This document shows positions 1 to 8,956 of a stretch of DNA of 64,000 nt, piece by piece. The position numbers and the translations under genes were made by a program. The stretch's first letter is position 1. Each line of letters opens with the position of its first letter. Origin of the DNA: an uncultured Prevotellaceae bacterium (lineage in GTDB: Bacteria > Bacteroidota > Bacteroidia > Bacteroidales > Bacteroidaceae); contig CACZTJ010000004.1 in the NCBI GenBank assembly GCA_902784065.1, forward strand, positions 24,119-88,118, in the 5' to 3' direction. The notes below the pieces were generated by a model. That model saw only the letters and a list, made by a program, of their open reading frames with translations. It did not search any database and was not told the DNA's origin.

Positions 1-463
1 AGGCCTTGACATAGGCATCGAACTCTGCCAGCGACATGCCTGCATAGGCCTTGGCTGCCGCACGGGCATGCTTCATGTCGAAATGGGCGGGCAGCGGCTT
101 GCCGTTTCTCACGAAGTCTCTGATCTCCTGGGCTGTCTGCCTGACATCTTCTGGCGCAATGTCCTTATAGGCGGGATCGTCTAAGGCGCGGTATTCCAGC
201 AGGTTGTATTCGAAATAGGTGGGATAGAGCTCGCCGACGAAGGTGCCGTCCATATCGAAGGTGGCAATACGGTCTTCCTTCTTGATAAAATGGGCGGATT
301 GGGGGTTGGTCACGTCATCCACATATTTTTCCAGGACTGTCAGCGCCTCACAATTGTTCCATTGCGAAAAGTAGTCTTTCTTCACCAGACCGTCAGTCTG
401 CCTAGGGCTACAACTGCAGAGAACAGCAAGGATGATAACCAGCAGATAGAGATGTTTCTTCAT
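1..463 (-). CDS. HAD-type phosphatase-like lipoprotein, 3' end outside window
   Basis: The reading frame starts at the ATG complement at 461-463 and runs off the left edge, so only about 154 N-terminal residues are visible. It opens with a signal peptide ending in a lipobox-like LCSC, so it is probably a lipoprotein. Around residue 68 is the HAD motif I core, TFDMDGTF, with both aspartates, as in HAD phosphohydrolases of the phosphoserine-phosphatase kind. The substrate cannot be told. It is transcribed away from the Cache cluster. Confidence 0.75.
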   Translation of the reverse strand, partial: MKKHLYLLVIILAVLCSCSPRQTDGLVKKDYFSQWNNCEALTVLEKYVDDVTNPQSAHFIKKEDRIATFDMDGTFVGELYPTYFEYNLLEYRALDDPAYKDIAPEDVRQTAQEIRDFVRNGKPLPAHFDMKHARAAAKAYAGMSLAEFDAYVKA

Positions 464-498
464 AACAGTTTGCTTTTTACAGAAATAGTAACTGGGTG

Positions 499-530
499 CA
501 AAGATAGTGATTTTGTTTATATTATGCAAG
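499..530 (-). promoter_or_regulatory. Promoter of the HAD lipoprotein gene
   Basis: On the - strand a TATCTTTG -7 box (499-506) lies 20 bp from a CTTG -33 box (527-530), the Bacteroidota sigma-ABfr pattern. The start codon is about 36 bp downstream. Confidence 0.6.
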
Positions 531-591
531 CAAAACTGTTAATAAATCAAAAAGAAAGGCTGTTCATAGAATAATATCAATATATAATGTG

Positions 592-599
592 TATCTTTG
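592..599 (+). promoter_or_regulatory. -7 box for the Cache sensor operon
   Basis: TATCTTTG matches the Bacteroidota -7 consensus TAnnTTTG and lies 22 bp upstream of the first Cache gene. No good TTTG -33 box is seen at the right distance, so the promoter may be weak or regulated. It could serve the whole 622-6615 run. Confidence 0.6.
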
Positions 600-621
600 C
601 AGAACAAACTTGTGATCAATC

Positions 622-1611
622 ATGATGCATCGAACTGAAAATTTATCTAAAAGCACAAGGGTAGCCATCTTATCAACAGCGTTTTTCGTATCACTGCTGT
701 TGCTGTTGCTGGCTCTCTGGGTGTGCAACTATTGTATTAATGCAGAGGCTCACGCGCGCTACGTAGGCGTGACGAATGTGGCTTCGGAGAAGATAGCCAA
801 GACCATCAGCGGTATGGAGATGAATGCCATGAACGTGTTTGACGAAGTGCAGAAGCACATGGATTCGCCTGAGGCGGTGGTTGACGCCCTGATGAGCAAA
901 ACCAGCCTGAACCCTGACGTGAGAGGCTATTTCGCAGCCTTCGAACCCGAGTATTTCCCAGAGAAGGGCAGATGGTATGAGCCCTACGTGCACCAGACCG
1001 ACTCGACCCATGAGTTCGAGATAACTCAGGTGGGATCGGCCAGGCATAACTATACCCAGTCGGACTGGTATATGAAAGCCAAGGAGCTGAAGGCGAGCTT
1101 CTGGTCGGACCCCTATTACTATTACGACGGCACGAGCATCAGCGGACACTACTGCACCTTCGTGGAGCCCATCTACAACGCGGAAGGGAAGCTGGCTTGC
1201 GTTTGCGGCGCCGACATGACCTTTGAGTGGCTCGCCAAGGAGCTGGAGCAGATCGACTTGGAAAGCAAGCAGGACGACCTGCTGAACCTATACGTGTTTA
1301 ACCAGGAGCAGGACTTCTATACGGTGGTGCTGAACGGCGACGGCAGCTGCCTCGCCTACCCCGAGGGGCAGAAAGTGGCGATTGACGACGAGGACGTGCT
1401 GAAGGACCTGAAACAGAGGAAAAGTGGCTTCAAGAAGATGACCATCAACGGCGAGAACGCTACCGTATATTACGGACCGATCAGGAATATCAACTGGGTG
1501 ACGGCAGTCATTGTGCCGGCCTATGAGGTGCAGAAGCCTATCCTCATGATTGGCCTCACATTGTTCATCGTGATGCTGCTGGGCATGATAATCATCTATA
1601 AACATTTGTAA
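622..1611 (+). CDS. Membrane-anchored Cache-domain sensor protein (stand-alone)
   Basis: 329 residues: an N-terminal membrane helix (about 13-35), a periplasmic Cache (PAS-like, dCache) ligand-binding region, and a second membrane helix (about 306-326) followed by a tail of only a few residues. No HAMP, kinase or methyl-accepting output domain follows. Cache features include W-Y/F pairs, the segment GYFAAFEPEYFP and a CxCGADMTFEWL stretch before the second helix. It is the first of four adjacent Cache genes and is a close paralogue of the next one. It may act as a co-sensor of the histidine kinase encoded at 4023. The ligand is unknown. Confidence 0.75.
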   Translation: MMHRTENLSKSTRVAILSTAFFVSLLLLLLALWVCNYCINAEAHARYVGVTNVASEKIAKTISGMEMNAMNVFDEVQKHMDSPEAVVDALMSKTSLNPDVRGYFAAFEPEYFPEKGRWYEPYVHQTDSTHEFEITQVGSARHNYTQSDWYMKAKELKASFWSDPYYYYDGTSISGHYCTFVEPIYNAEGKLACVCGADMTFEWLAKELEQIDLESKQDDLLNLYVFNQEQDFYTVVLNGDGSCLAYPEGQKVAIDDEDVLKDLKQRKSGFKKMTINGENATVYYGPIRNINWVTAVIVPAYEVQKPILMIGLTLFIVMLLGMIIIYKHL

Positions 1612-1612
1612 T

Positions 1613-2515
1613 ATGAGAAACGCAATGGGCAGAAATAATTTGAAAGGGATCATTCTGGCGGCCTCAGCCATGGTGCTGGTGATGCTGGGACTGACATTCC
1701 TGGTGTGTCGATATGCCATGATGTCGGAGAAGCATGCACGCTATGTGGGCATCATGAATGTGGCATCAGAAAAGGTGGCCAAGTCAATCAGGGGCATGGA
1801 GATCAATGCCAAGAACGTGTTCGACGAGGTGCAGAAACATATGGACTCGCCTGAGGCTGTGGTGGCTGCCTTGAAGAGCAAGACCAGCCTGAACCCTGAC
1901 ATTGTAGGCTATTTCGCAGCCTTCGAGAAAGACTTCTTCCCCCAGAAGGCGGGATGGTACCAGCCTTATATCTCGAAGGCAGATGACAGCGAGGAGTACG
2001 TGGTGAGCCAGATAGGATCGGGCTCGGAAGACTATACGACAACCAAACTGTATAAGCTGGCCAAGGAGCAGGATGCAGGCTTCTGGTCGGAGCCTTACGT
2101 TCATAAGGACAGCCTGGGCACGACCCGTCATTACTGCTCGTTTATGACGCCCCTTTACGACGAAACGGGGAAGCTGGCCTGTATCTGCGGCGCCGACATG
2201 ACCTTTGAATGGCTCACCAAGGAGCTGAAGCAGATTGACTACAACAGCAAGCAGGACGAAATGCTGAACAAATACATGACGGATAAGGATCAAGACTACT
2301 ATACGGTGGTGCTCAATAACGATGGCACCTGCCTCGCCTACCCTGAAGGGAAAAGCATCACCATCGAGGACAAGGACTTGCTCAACAACCTGAAGAAGCA
2401 TCGGAGGGGCATCACGGATATGACGGTGAACGGCGTGCCGGCAACCATCTATTACGGGCCCGTCAATCAGAAGGATGTGGACTGGGCAGTAGCCGTCGTT
2501 GTACTCCATCCTTAA
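1613..2515 (+). CDS. Cache-domain sensor paralogue lacking the second membrane helix
   Basis: 300 residues, an evident tandem duplicate of the preceding protein: long stretches such as NVFDEVQKHMDSPEAVV and CGADMTFEWL are shared. It has the N-terminal membrane helix (about 11-32) and the full Cache region but stops right after DWAVAVVV, where the paralogue continues into its second helix. The C terminus therefore looks truncated and the domain would hang from one helix only. It starts one base after the upstream stop, so the genes are translationally linked. Confidence 0.7.
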   Translation: MRNAMGRNNLKGIILAASAMVLVMLGLTFLVCRYAMMSEKHARYVGIMNVASEKVAKSIRGMEINAKNVFDEVQKHMDSPEAVVAALKSKTSLNPDIVGYFAAFEKDFFPQKAGWYQPYISKADDSEEYVVSQIGSGSEDYTTTKLYKLAKEQDAGFWSEPYVHKDSLGTTRHYCSFMTPLYDETGKLACICGADMTFEWLTKELKQIDYNSKQDEMLNKYMTDKDQDYYTVVLNNDGTCLAYPEGKSITIEDKDLLNNLKKHRRGITDMTVNGVPATIYYGPVNQKDVDWAVAVVVLHP

Positions 2516-2527
2516 AGAGAAGAAACC

Positions 2528-4030
2528 ATGAAAGGGTTTAAAAACATATCACCGGCAGCCCTTAAACTGAATTTGACAGTAGCCGTAGGGACTGTGTCAC
2601 TGCTAGTTGTATCGCTGGCAGTGATGATGTATTTCTCGCTTCACGCCATCAGGCAGGAGGCGATGCTGGATGCGGAGCAGACCCTGGCGGGCACGGTGCA
2701 GAACATCGATAATATACTGCTGAGCATAGAGCAGACCTCGGATAACGTGTACCACGAGATGCTGGAACATATTAACCAGCCCGAGCTAATGGAGGAATAC
2801 TGTCGCAGAACCGTGGAGAGTAATCCTTATATCGCGGGCTGCGCCATTGTGTTCAAGCCTAATTTCTATCAGGATCGCGAGCTGTTTATGGCCTATATGT
2901 ACCGCCAGGAGGCAAAGCTCGTGTCGTCGCAATCGTTCGGGCCGAAGCCCTATACGGAGCAGGTTTGGTATAAGGTGCCTATGAAGACGGGGCGCGCCTG
3001 CTGGCTGGATCCGTTTAAGGACGAGAACATGGAGGGAGAGTCGATTACCACCTTCTGCCTGCCAATCTACGTCGCTGATCACCAGAAGGATAACCTGACA
3101 GACAAGGCATGCGTGGGTGTGCTGGCAGTGGATATCTCCATCAGTCAGCTCTCTCAGGCGGTGCTGTCGTCGAAGACTTCTCCCGCAAGCTATAGCGTGC
3201 TGTTAGGCAGCAACGGCTCCCTCATGGTTCACCCAGACAGCAAGAAGTTGAAGCGCCAGTCGGTTTACACCTATATAGGTGACGACCCCGACGCCAAGAA
3301 GGCTGTCAAGGCGATGATGGATGGAGAAACGGGCTATAAGGTCTTCGAGATGAATGGCAAAGACTGGTATGTGTTCTACCAGCCCTTCTCTCGCGGAAAT
3401 TTGTCGAATCAGAGCATCGACCAGCTTCACTGGAGCGTGGGAGAGGTGTTTTCTGCCGACGACATGCTGAGATCCTACAATCTGCTGATCTACATGGTGG
3501 TGCTGATAGCCATCGCAAGTCTGATCATCTTCTTCATGCTCTGCTACAGATACGGACGCAAGGAGCTGAAACCCCTCCATCTGCTGATACACTCGGCCAA
3601 CCACGTTGCCAAGGGCAACTTCAGCGAGCTGGTGCCCATGACGGAGCGCGAGGACGAGCTTGGACAACTGCAGCATCGATTCAGGAAGATGCAGCTGTCG
3701 CTGACGGCACATGTGAAGGAGCTGGATCAGCTGCAAGCCTCGTTGGAGGAGAAAAGTGAGATCCTGCAGAAGACCTCAGGACAGACCATGAAGAACGACA
3801 AGGTGATGTCGGCCTTCCTGCACTATATCTCAAACCAGATGATCATTCCTGGCGACAAGATCGACCAGAGCATCACCAAGCTCTGCAACAACTATTCCAC
3901 CATGAGTGAAAAGGAGATAGAAAAAGAGATGGAGATCGTCAAGAAACAGAGCAATACGATTCTGCAACTGTTGGGCCAGATTATTCAGACCATACAGATA
4001 GAATCGGGAAAGGAGGGCAGCGATGAGTAA
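2528..4030 (+). CDS. Cache-HAMP protein with degenerate histidine-kinase dimerisation domain
   Basis: 500 residues: membrane helix (about 17-39), Cache sensor, second membrane helix (about 316-338), HAMP linker, coiled coil (about 395-425) and a short DHp-like end. The DHp H-box reads ISNQMIIP where the neighbouring kinase has VSHQIRTP, so the phospho-acceptor His is Asn436. No ATP-binding domain follows. It therefore cannot be an active kinase by itself. Its gene overlaps the next, intact kinase gene by 8 bp, so it may form heterodimers with that protein or modulate it (inference). Confidence 0.75.
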   Translation: MKGFKNISPAALKLNLTVAVGTVSLLVVSLAVMMYFSLHAIRQEAMLDAEQTLAGTVQNIDNILLSIEQTSDNVYHEMLEHINQPELMEEYCRRTVESNPYIAGCAIVFKPNFYQDRELFMAYMYRQEAKLVSSQSFGPKPYTEQVWYKVPMKTGRACWLDPFKDENMEGESITTFCLPIYVADHQKDNLTDKACVGVLAVDISISQLSQAVLSSKTSPASYSVLLGSNGSLMVHPDSKKLKRQSVYTYIGDDPDAKKAVKAMMDGETGYKVFEMNGKDWYVFYQPFSRGNLSNQSIDQLHWSVGEVFSADDMLRSYNLLIYMVVLIAIASLIIFFMLCYRYGRKELKPLHLLIHSANHVAKGNFSELVPMTEREDELGQLQHRFRKMQLSLTAHVKELDQLQASLEEKSEILQKTSGQTMKNDKVMSAFLHYISNQMIIPGDKIDQSITKLCNNYSTMSEKEIEKEMEIVKKQSNTILQLLGQIIQTIQIESGKEGSDE

Positions 4031-5954
4031 GATCAAGAACAGACTCTCCAGAAAGCTCAGTATCGGCCTCATGCTGCTGGCTGCACCCATGTTCATCGTC
4101 ACGCTGGGCCTCTTCTTCCTGCAGTCGCGCTACCTGATACGTGAGGAGGCGAAAGACCGCTCGAACAGTATCCTCAAGACGACGATTCTCAGCGTCAGGC
4201 ACTATATGAGTACGATTGAGACCTCGACGAATGCCAATGTCTGGCTCATGGAGGAGCACTTTACCCCCGACTCGCTGGAGATCATCTCACGAAAGATCCT
4301 GCAGATGAATCCCAACATCCTCAGCTGCTCTGTGAATGCCGAGCCGGATATGTTCCCACAATACGGGCAGCATTTCTCGATCTATTCCGTGAAAGAGGGC
4401 GACACGATCCAATCCTTCCGTGAGACGGCATACGACTATCACGAGAAACTTTGGTACAAGACGGCACTCAAGGCTGGCAAGCCCTGTTGGGTAGAGCCCT
4501 TTGGGGAGCATACAGAAGGGACGATCGACCACCATGAGGCTGTAGCGTCCTATTGCCGTCCGCTCCGTCTGGCCGATGGGCGACTGGCTGGTGTCGTGGC
4601 TGTGGACTTCGATTTCGACCACCTTGCCAAGACCATCAACGAGGCACAGCACCATTATCCTGATGCCTATTTCATGCTGGTGGGCAAAGACGGGCGCTTC
4701 TTCATCCATCCAGATGCGGCGAAGCTCTTCAGAAAGACCATCTTCACGGATACCGATCCGCTGAAGAATGCCGATATCATTGCCTTAGGCCATGAGATGA
4801 CGGAGGGCAGCAAAGAGGGCACCATGCATATCAACACCAGCGGCATGCGCTGCCATGTGTGCTACCAGCCTGTGCCTGGCACGGACTGGACCCTGGCGCT
4901 GGTTTGTCCTGACAGCGAGGTGCTGACGAGCTATCACCAGTTGGCTTATGTGATGGCATTTGTGATCATCATCGGTCTGCTGGTATTGCTATGGCTGACC
5001 AATCATGTGGCGAAGCTTGCCGTCAGCCCCCTCAACAACCTGCTGAACATGACGCAGGAGATTGCCGACGGCAACTACGACGAGACGATCCCCCACTCCA
5101 GCCAGCGGGATTTATTCTCAAGGCTGCAAGACAGCTTCGCCACGATGCAGCAGTCGCTCAAGGAGAAGATGGGTAACATCCACCAGGCGGCCAGAGAGCT
5201 CAGGAAGCGCAATGAGCAACAGCAGAAAGCCATAGACATGGCTGAAGCGGCTCAGAAAGAGAAAGACATCTTCATACAGAACGTGTCGCACCAGATCCGT
5301 ACGCCGCTGAATCTCATGCTGGGCTTTATGGAAGTGCTGCACGAACAGCTGAAGGCACGTGGCGACAACACGGCATCGCTAAGCTATTTTGAGAAAAAGG
5401 AACTGGATGACATGACGGAGTCGATGAAGCACAATGCCGTGCTGCTGAAACGCATGATCCTGATGCTCTACGAAAGCTCTGAGGCTGGCGCTTCTGAGGA
5501 GAGGAAATGCAAGCGAGAAGACGAGTTGTCGTGCAACGAGATCGCACGTGAAGCCATCAAATACACGAAAGAGCACTTCCAGGGTGTACTGATCCGCTTC
5601 GAGACCACGGTGCCCGACTCCTTATATATCCTGACCCATCGGGTGTATCTGACTCGCACACTCCGCGAGATGCTGGATAATGCCGTGAAGCACTCCGACA
5701 GGAAGCATATCATGATGCGCGTGGTGCATTCCAGCACCCATATCCTGTTTATGGTTCAGGATACGGGTCCTGGCTTGCCTGAGGATGCACAACATTTGAT
5801 CGACAAGCCTTTCGCCAAGGTGGACATGCTGTCGCAGGGACTCGGACTCGGATTGCCGCTGTGTAAGCGTCATGCGATTACCCTTGGAGGCGAACTGACG
5901 CTTGATCCCAACTATCATGACGGTTGTCGGTTTATTCTGCAATTGCCAAGATAA
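4023..5954 (+). CDS. Cache-HAMP sensor histidine kinase
   Basis: 643 residues. Order: membrane helix (about 15-37), Cache sensor, second membrane helix (about 303-325), HAMP, coiled coil, HisKA with the H-box VSHQIRTP (His423), and HATPase_c with N-box MLDNAVKHS (Asn near 553), G1 box DTGPGLP and G2 box GLGLGL. All catalytic motifs are present, so this is the one likely active kinase of the cluster. No response regulator lies next to it, so its partner is elsewhere. The start overlaps the end of the pseudo-kinase gene by 8 bp, suggesting translational coupling. Confidence 0.88.
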   Translation: MSKIKNRLSRKLSIGLMLLAAPMFIVTLGLFFLQSRYLIREEAKDRSNSILKTTILSVRHYMSTIETSTNANVWLMEEHFTPDSLEIISRKILQMNPNILSCSVNAEPDMFPQYGQHFSIYSVKEGDTIQSFRETAYDYHEKLWYKTALKAGKPCWVEPFGEHTEGTIDHHEAVASYCRPLRLADGRLAGVVAVDFDFDHLAKTINEAQHHYPDAYFMLVGKDGRFFIHPDAAKLFRKTIFTDTDPLKNADIIALGHEMTEGSKEGTMHINTSGMRCHVCYQPVPGTDWTLALVCPDSEVLTSYHQLAYVMAFVIIIGLLVLLWLTNHVAKLAVSPLNNLLNMTQEIADGNYDETIPHSSQRDLFSRLQDSFATMQQSLKEKMGNIHQAARELRKRNEQQQKAIDMAEAAQKEKDIFIQNVSHQIRTPLNLMLGFMEVLHEQLKARGDNTASLSYFEKKELDDMTESMKHNAVLLKRMILMLYESSEAGASEERKCKREDELSCNEIAREAIKYTKEHFQGVLIRFETTVPDSLYILTHRVYLTRTLREMLDNAVKHSDRKHIMMRVVHSSTHILFMVQDTGPGLPEDAQHLIDKPFAKVDMLSQGLGLGLPLCKRHAITLGGELTLDPNYHDGCRFILQLPR

Positions 5955-5958
5955 GAAG

Positions 5959-6615
5959 ATGAAGAGGAAGACGATAGCATGCTGTCTGGGGCTTTTGTTC
6001 TCGATGAAAGCCTTTGCCCAGATTCCTTATTTCGCACCAACGGTGGGTGATGGTAAGATGTATGCCTACACCTCACTCAAAGTACGTCCGGGCATTAATC
6101 GCCAGGAGACTTACACCACGTTCCAGTATGGCTTGGGCGATCATTTCGCCACAGGCGCAGACCTCTATACAGGACAGAACTGTGCCTATTGGGGCGCGCT
6201 GATACGCTACGGACTGGAGGTGAGCCAGTGGTTTAACATCGGCGCAGAGGTGATCCCCTCGTTCGACCTGAACAACAGCTTCAAGTTCGCCTATCTGTCG
6301 TCGGCACTCTATCTGAATGGGGCCATCTCGAGAAACAAGCGCCTGTTCTGGTGTACGAACACCTGGTGGGTGGTGAACAGGGACAAGCCCTTTACCCTCT
6401 CCAACTACGAATATCTGGCTTATACCATTCCCCTGAAGAAACAGCAATCCCTCACCCCCATGGTGGGAACCATCCACTCCTGGTTGTTTGATCAGGATCT
6501 GGACTTAGCGGCCGGATGCTATTACAGCATCAAGAACTGGAATATATACGTTTGGGGAAATGACTATCTGAAAAGCCATCCACGGTTCATCGTTGGCGTG
6601 GATTATACCTTCTAA
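5959..6615 (+). CDS. Secreted or outer-membrane barrel-like protein
   Basis: The ATG at 5959 is chosen because it begins a typical signal peptide ending in FAQ; in-frame starts further upstream lie within the kinase gene. The product is 218 residues and rich in alternating aromatic strands, ending in VGVDYTF with the terminal Phe typical of outer-membrane barrels. It starts 4 bp after the kinase stop and is probably the last gene of the sensor operon. It may help admit or bind the sensed compound (inference). It overlaps the convergent focA-like gene by 4 bp. Confidence 0.6.
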   Translation: MKRKTIACCLGLLFSMKAFAQIPYFAPTVGDGKMYAYTSLKVRPGINRQETYTTFQYGLGDHFATGADLYTGQNCAYWGALIRYGLEVSQWFNIGAEVIPSFDLNNSFKFAYLSSALYLNGAISRNKRLFWCTNTWWVVNRDKPFTLSNYEYLAYTIPLKKQQSLTPMVGTIHSWLFDQDLDLAAGCYYSIKNWNIYVWGNDYLKSHPRFIVGVDYTF

Positions 6616-7214
6616 TCAGCCTTTGGCGTGAAGAGCATCAGCCAACGATAGAGATTACATCCTACGAAATTACCCAAAACCTCGCTGACATAGACGATGA
6701 GGACTGCTGGCTGCAGCACCTGATCGGAAGGAGATACGAGGAAATAGAAGGCATCGGCGATGGAGTGGGCAAAGCCGCAGAGAATGAACACGGGAACACC
6801 CAGTACCAAAGGCAGCACCTTTCCCTTGCGGGCAAACTCAACTGCTGTGGTCATGATGAAGCCGCAACCAATGGCAAGCAGGAAACAAGCCCAGGGACCC
6901 TTTGCCAGTCTTCCAGCCAGGATCTTCGCTGCAGGCTCCACACAATCGGGCTGGGCATAGGCTATGAGCCAAGCCGTGAGCAGACAACCCACAATATTGC
7001 CGAAAAGCACCGTCAGCAGCATCGACCAGTCGCCCTGGCGACGGATAAAGCCTGCTGTACCCGTATAGAGCTTCAGACCATAATAGACAACGGTAGTCAG
7101 GCCGAAAGCGAAGAGTACGGCACCAGCCACACCACCTACACGGAGGTTAACTACACATCCGATAGAGATACAGATACCAGCAAGAATAGCGGGCGTAAAA
7201 GTTTTTTGAAACAT
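6612..7214 (-). CDS. Formate/nitrite transporter family protein (FocA/NirC-like)
   Basis: 200 residues with about six membrane helices. Recognisable FNT features are the segment NIVGCLLTAW, the GFAHSIADAF stretch, and a C-terminal SEVLGNFVGC segment resembling the family WvtxGNxxG motif. FNT channels move formate, nitrite or related small anions across the inner membrane. It is short compared with the usual 260-280 residues, mainly at the N terminus. It lies 16 bp downstream of the C1 peptidase gene on the same strand, so it is probably co-transcribed. Confidence 0.8.
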   Translation of the reverse strand: MFQKTFTPAILAGICISIGCVVNLRVGGVAGAVLFAFGLTTVVYYGLKLYTGTAGFIRRQGDWSMLLTVLFGNIVGCLLTAWLIAYAQPDCVEPAAKILAGRLAKGPWACFLLAIGCGFIMTTAVEFARKGKVLPLVLGVPVFILCGFAHSIADAFYFLVSPSDQVLQPAVLIVYVSEVLGNFVGCNLYRWLMLFTPKAD

Positions 7215-7230
7215 CGCTTGTCCTAATATT

Positions 7231-8637
7231 TCATTCGTCGGGTAAGAACAGGGGATCTTCAGGCATCACCATGACGGGCTTTGTCTCAGCTGCCTTGAGG
7301 ATATGCTCCGGCACGTATTTCTTATCAACTACCAGGCGGAACATATATTCACGGAACCAACGATCGGTCATAATCAGACAGCCCTGCTGGCCCCAAGAGG
7401 CGCCCCAGGAGTTCTCTACCTTCCACTTACGGGCATTGCCCTCATCATCAACATCTACTGCAGTCAGCGTCATCGCATGGGTAGATCCGCTGTCGAAGGT
7501 GGAGATGCGCTGCGCCTTATCCATCGAGAAGGTGGTACCAAAGAGTGAACCATAGTCGAAATTCTCGATATCGGCATAGCCGCGCTTACGATCGAGGAAC
7601 TTACCCACATCGTAAGAGCTATAGAGCTTACGGCCATCTTTCAGCGAGGCAATAGCCATCTGAGCGATGTCGTCCATCGGCAGATTGACGTAGCACCAGT
7701 TGTGGCCATCATAGGTATGACGATCATATTCCACCTCATAGGTCTTATAATAAGGGCGACGCGGATCGTTCATCGCCATGATGAACGTGCCGTTGAGCGG
7801 ACCACCCACCACCTCCTGGAAGAAGGATTGTGGCGTGTATTCCTTAGCAGGGCCCTTAGCCTTGCCATCCTTATCCTTAAAAGCATAGGTGAACTGCTCA
7901 ACAGGTGCACCGATGGTGAGTGTGAGCATCCGGTAAATCTCGCCAAGCATCTGGGTCTTGGCCTTCTGGATATCCTTGGTACTCTTGCCCTTTGCCACCA
8001 TATCGCGCAACTGGAGTCCAAACTCACGCAGTTTGGAGGAGATGATGGAAGCGGCCTTCGATGTATTGTCGGTAGAATACGACTCTGGCATCACCTCTGC
8101 AGGCACAAGCCCGTATTTATCAGCCAGGTCGGAAACACCACAGAAAGTACCACCATCGTTGATCGGATGATGGAAGAAGAACTGCACACGCTGGTCGTCG
8201 ATGGGCTTCTTGCCTGTATCGATGACACCTTGAAGCATCAGGTTGGCCTTTTCAAGCTGATCCCAGAAGAAGAGATAGGCCTGAGAGAACTCTATCTGCA
8301 CGGAGTCGCGCTGGGCAAAGTTGGAGCGCAGCACATTGAGGCCGCTGAACATCCAGCAGCGCCCTGAGGATTGCTGGTCGGTGATCGACTGGCGAGGCGT
8401 CTCTATATTAAAATAGGTATCTAACGCGCGCGCGCTAACACGGTTCTTTGCCAACGCATCAATGCTATTAGCAGCAATGGCATTGGATATAGCCTTATCG
8501 GCAGGCGATAAGGGCTGAACATTCTGAATCTCACGGAGCATTTCAGTTGTGATACCACCCGACTGGGCACAAACTGAGAGTACACAAAGTACTATACTTA
8601 ATAAGAGGATATATCTTTTATTCATCGAAAACTTCAT
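7231..8637 (-). CDS. C1 family cysteine aminopeptidase (bleomycin hydrolase / PepC-like), exported
   Basis: 468 residues with a signal peptide (to about residue 25). The papain-type catalytic set is visible: QSSGRCWMFSG with the active-site Cys, STHAMTLTAV with the His, and VENSWGASWG with the Asn. The layout fits the bleomycin hydrolase/PepC family, which trims peptides from the N terminus. The signal peptide puts it in the periplasm or outside, where it would serve peptide nutrition. It leads the focA-like gene in one operon. Confidence 0.88.
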   Translation of the reverse strand: MKFSMNKRYILLLSIVLCVLSVCAQSGGITTEMLREIQNVQPLSPADKAISNAIAANSIDALAKNRVSARALDTYFNIETPRQSITDQQSSGRCWMFSGLNVLRSNFAQRDSVQIEFSQAYLFFWDQLEKANLMLQGVIDTGKKPIDDQRVQFFFHHPINDGGTFCGVSDLADKYGLVPAEVMPESYSTDNTSKAASIISSKLREFGLQLRDMVAKGKSTKDIQKAKTQMLGEIYRMLTLTIGAPVEQFTYAFKDKDGKAKGPAKEYTPQSFFQEVVGGPLNGTFIMAMNDPRRPYYKTYEVEYDRHTYDGHNWCYVNLPMDDIAQMAIASLKDGRKLYSSYDVGKFLDRKRGYADIENFDYGSLFGTTFSMDKAQRISTFDSGSTHAMTLTAVDVDDEGNARKWKVENSWGASWGQQGCLIMTDRWFREYMFRLVVDKKYVPEHILKAAETKPVMVMPEDPLFLPDE

Positions 8638-8646
8638 TTAGTGCCA

Positions 8647-8654
8647 CAAAGATA
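8647..8654 (-). promoter_or_regulatory. -7 box of the C1 peptidase gene
   Basis: CAAAGATA on the + strand is TATCTTTG on the - strand, 9 bp upstream of the peptidase start codon, implying a very short leader. No clear -33 box is present. Confidence 0.55.
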
Positions 8655-8714
8655 GGTGTTTTTTTACGAAATTTAGCCGATTATCATCTTTTTTATCATT
8701 TTTTTATGTTTTTT

Positions 8715-8746
8715 TTTGGAAGTTACAATTATTTTTTCTATCTTTG
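8715..8746 (+). promoter_or_regulatory. Consensus promoter upstream of a 36-codon frame
   Basis: TTTG (8715-8718) and TATCTTTG (8739-8746) are separated by 20 bp, a full Bacteroidota promoter. It points into the gap before the barrel genes, where only a short reading frame is present. Confidence 0.65.
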
Positions 8747-8769
8747 CGATGTTTAATACAAACATTTAG

Positions 8770-8880
8770 ATGATGGAGGAATTGATGGGAGAAATAAATG
8801 CATTATTTGATATAGGTCAAAATATCGGCCTGTTATCGCACACAATCACAAATAATCCACCGTCTTATTCCGATAATTGA
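8770..8880 (+). CDS. Possible 36-residue small protein or leader peptide
   Basis: ATGATGGAGG opens a 36-codon frame ending at TGA 8880. It begins about 16 bp after a probable transcription start and ends just before the next -7 box. The peptide starts MMEELMGEINALFD and shows no family resemblance that I recognise. There is no strong ribosome binding site. It could be a real small protein, a leader peptide or chance. Confidence 0.3.
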   Translation: MMEELMGEINALFDIGQNIGLLSHTITNNPPSYSDN

Positions 8881-8882
8881 TG

Positions 8883-8890
8883 TACTTTTG
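8883..8890 (+). promoter_or_regulatory. -7 box of the PorT-like barrel genes
   Basis: TACTTTTG fits TAnnTTTG and lies 66 bp upstream of the barrel gene at 8957. Confidence 0.55.
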
Positions 8891-8956
8891 CACCGCAATT
8901 GAAACATTGTGAAATAAATAAAGTATTAATAAGAACGTTTTTTTAAATTAACAATT

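Noticed and set aside
290-574. 94-codon + strand frame before the Cache cluster
   Set aside because: It is antisense to the start of the HAD-type lipoprotein gene, covers both promoters, and its sequence has no protein-like features.
1784-2509. 241-codon - strand frame inside the second Cache gene
   Set aside because: It is a shadow of a well-conserved + strand gene; the His/Val/Leu-rich product is typical of the opposite strand of a G+C-biased gene.
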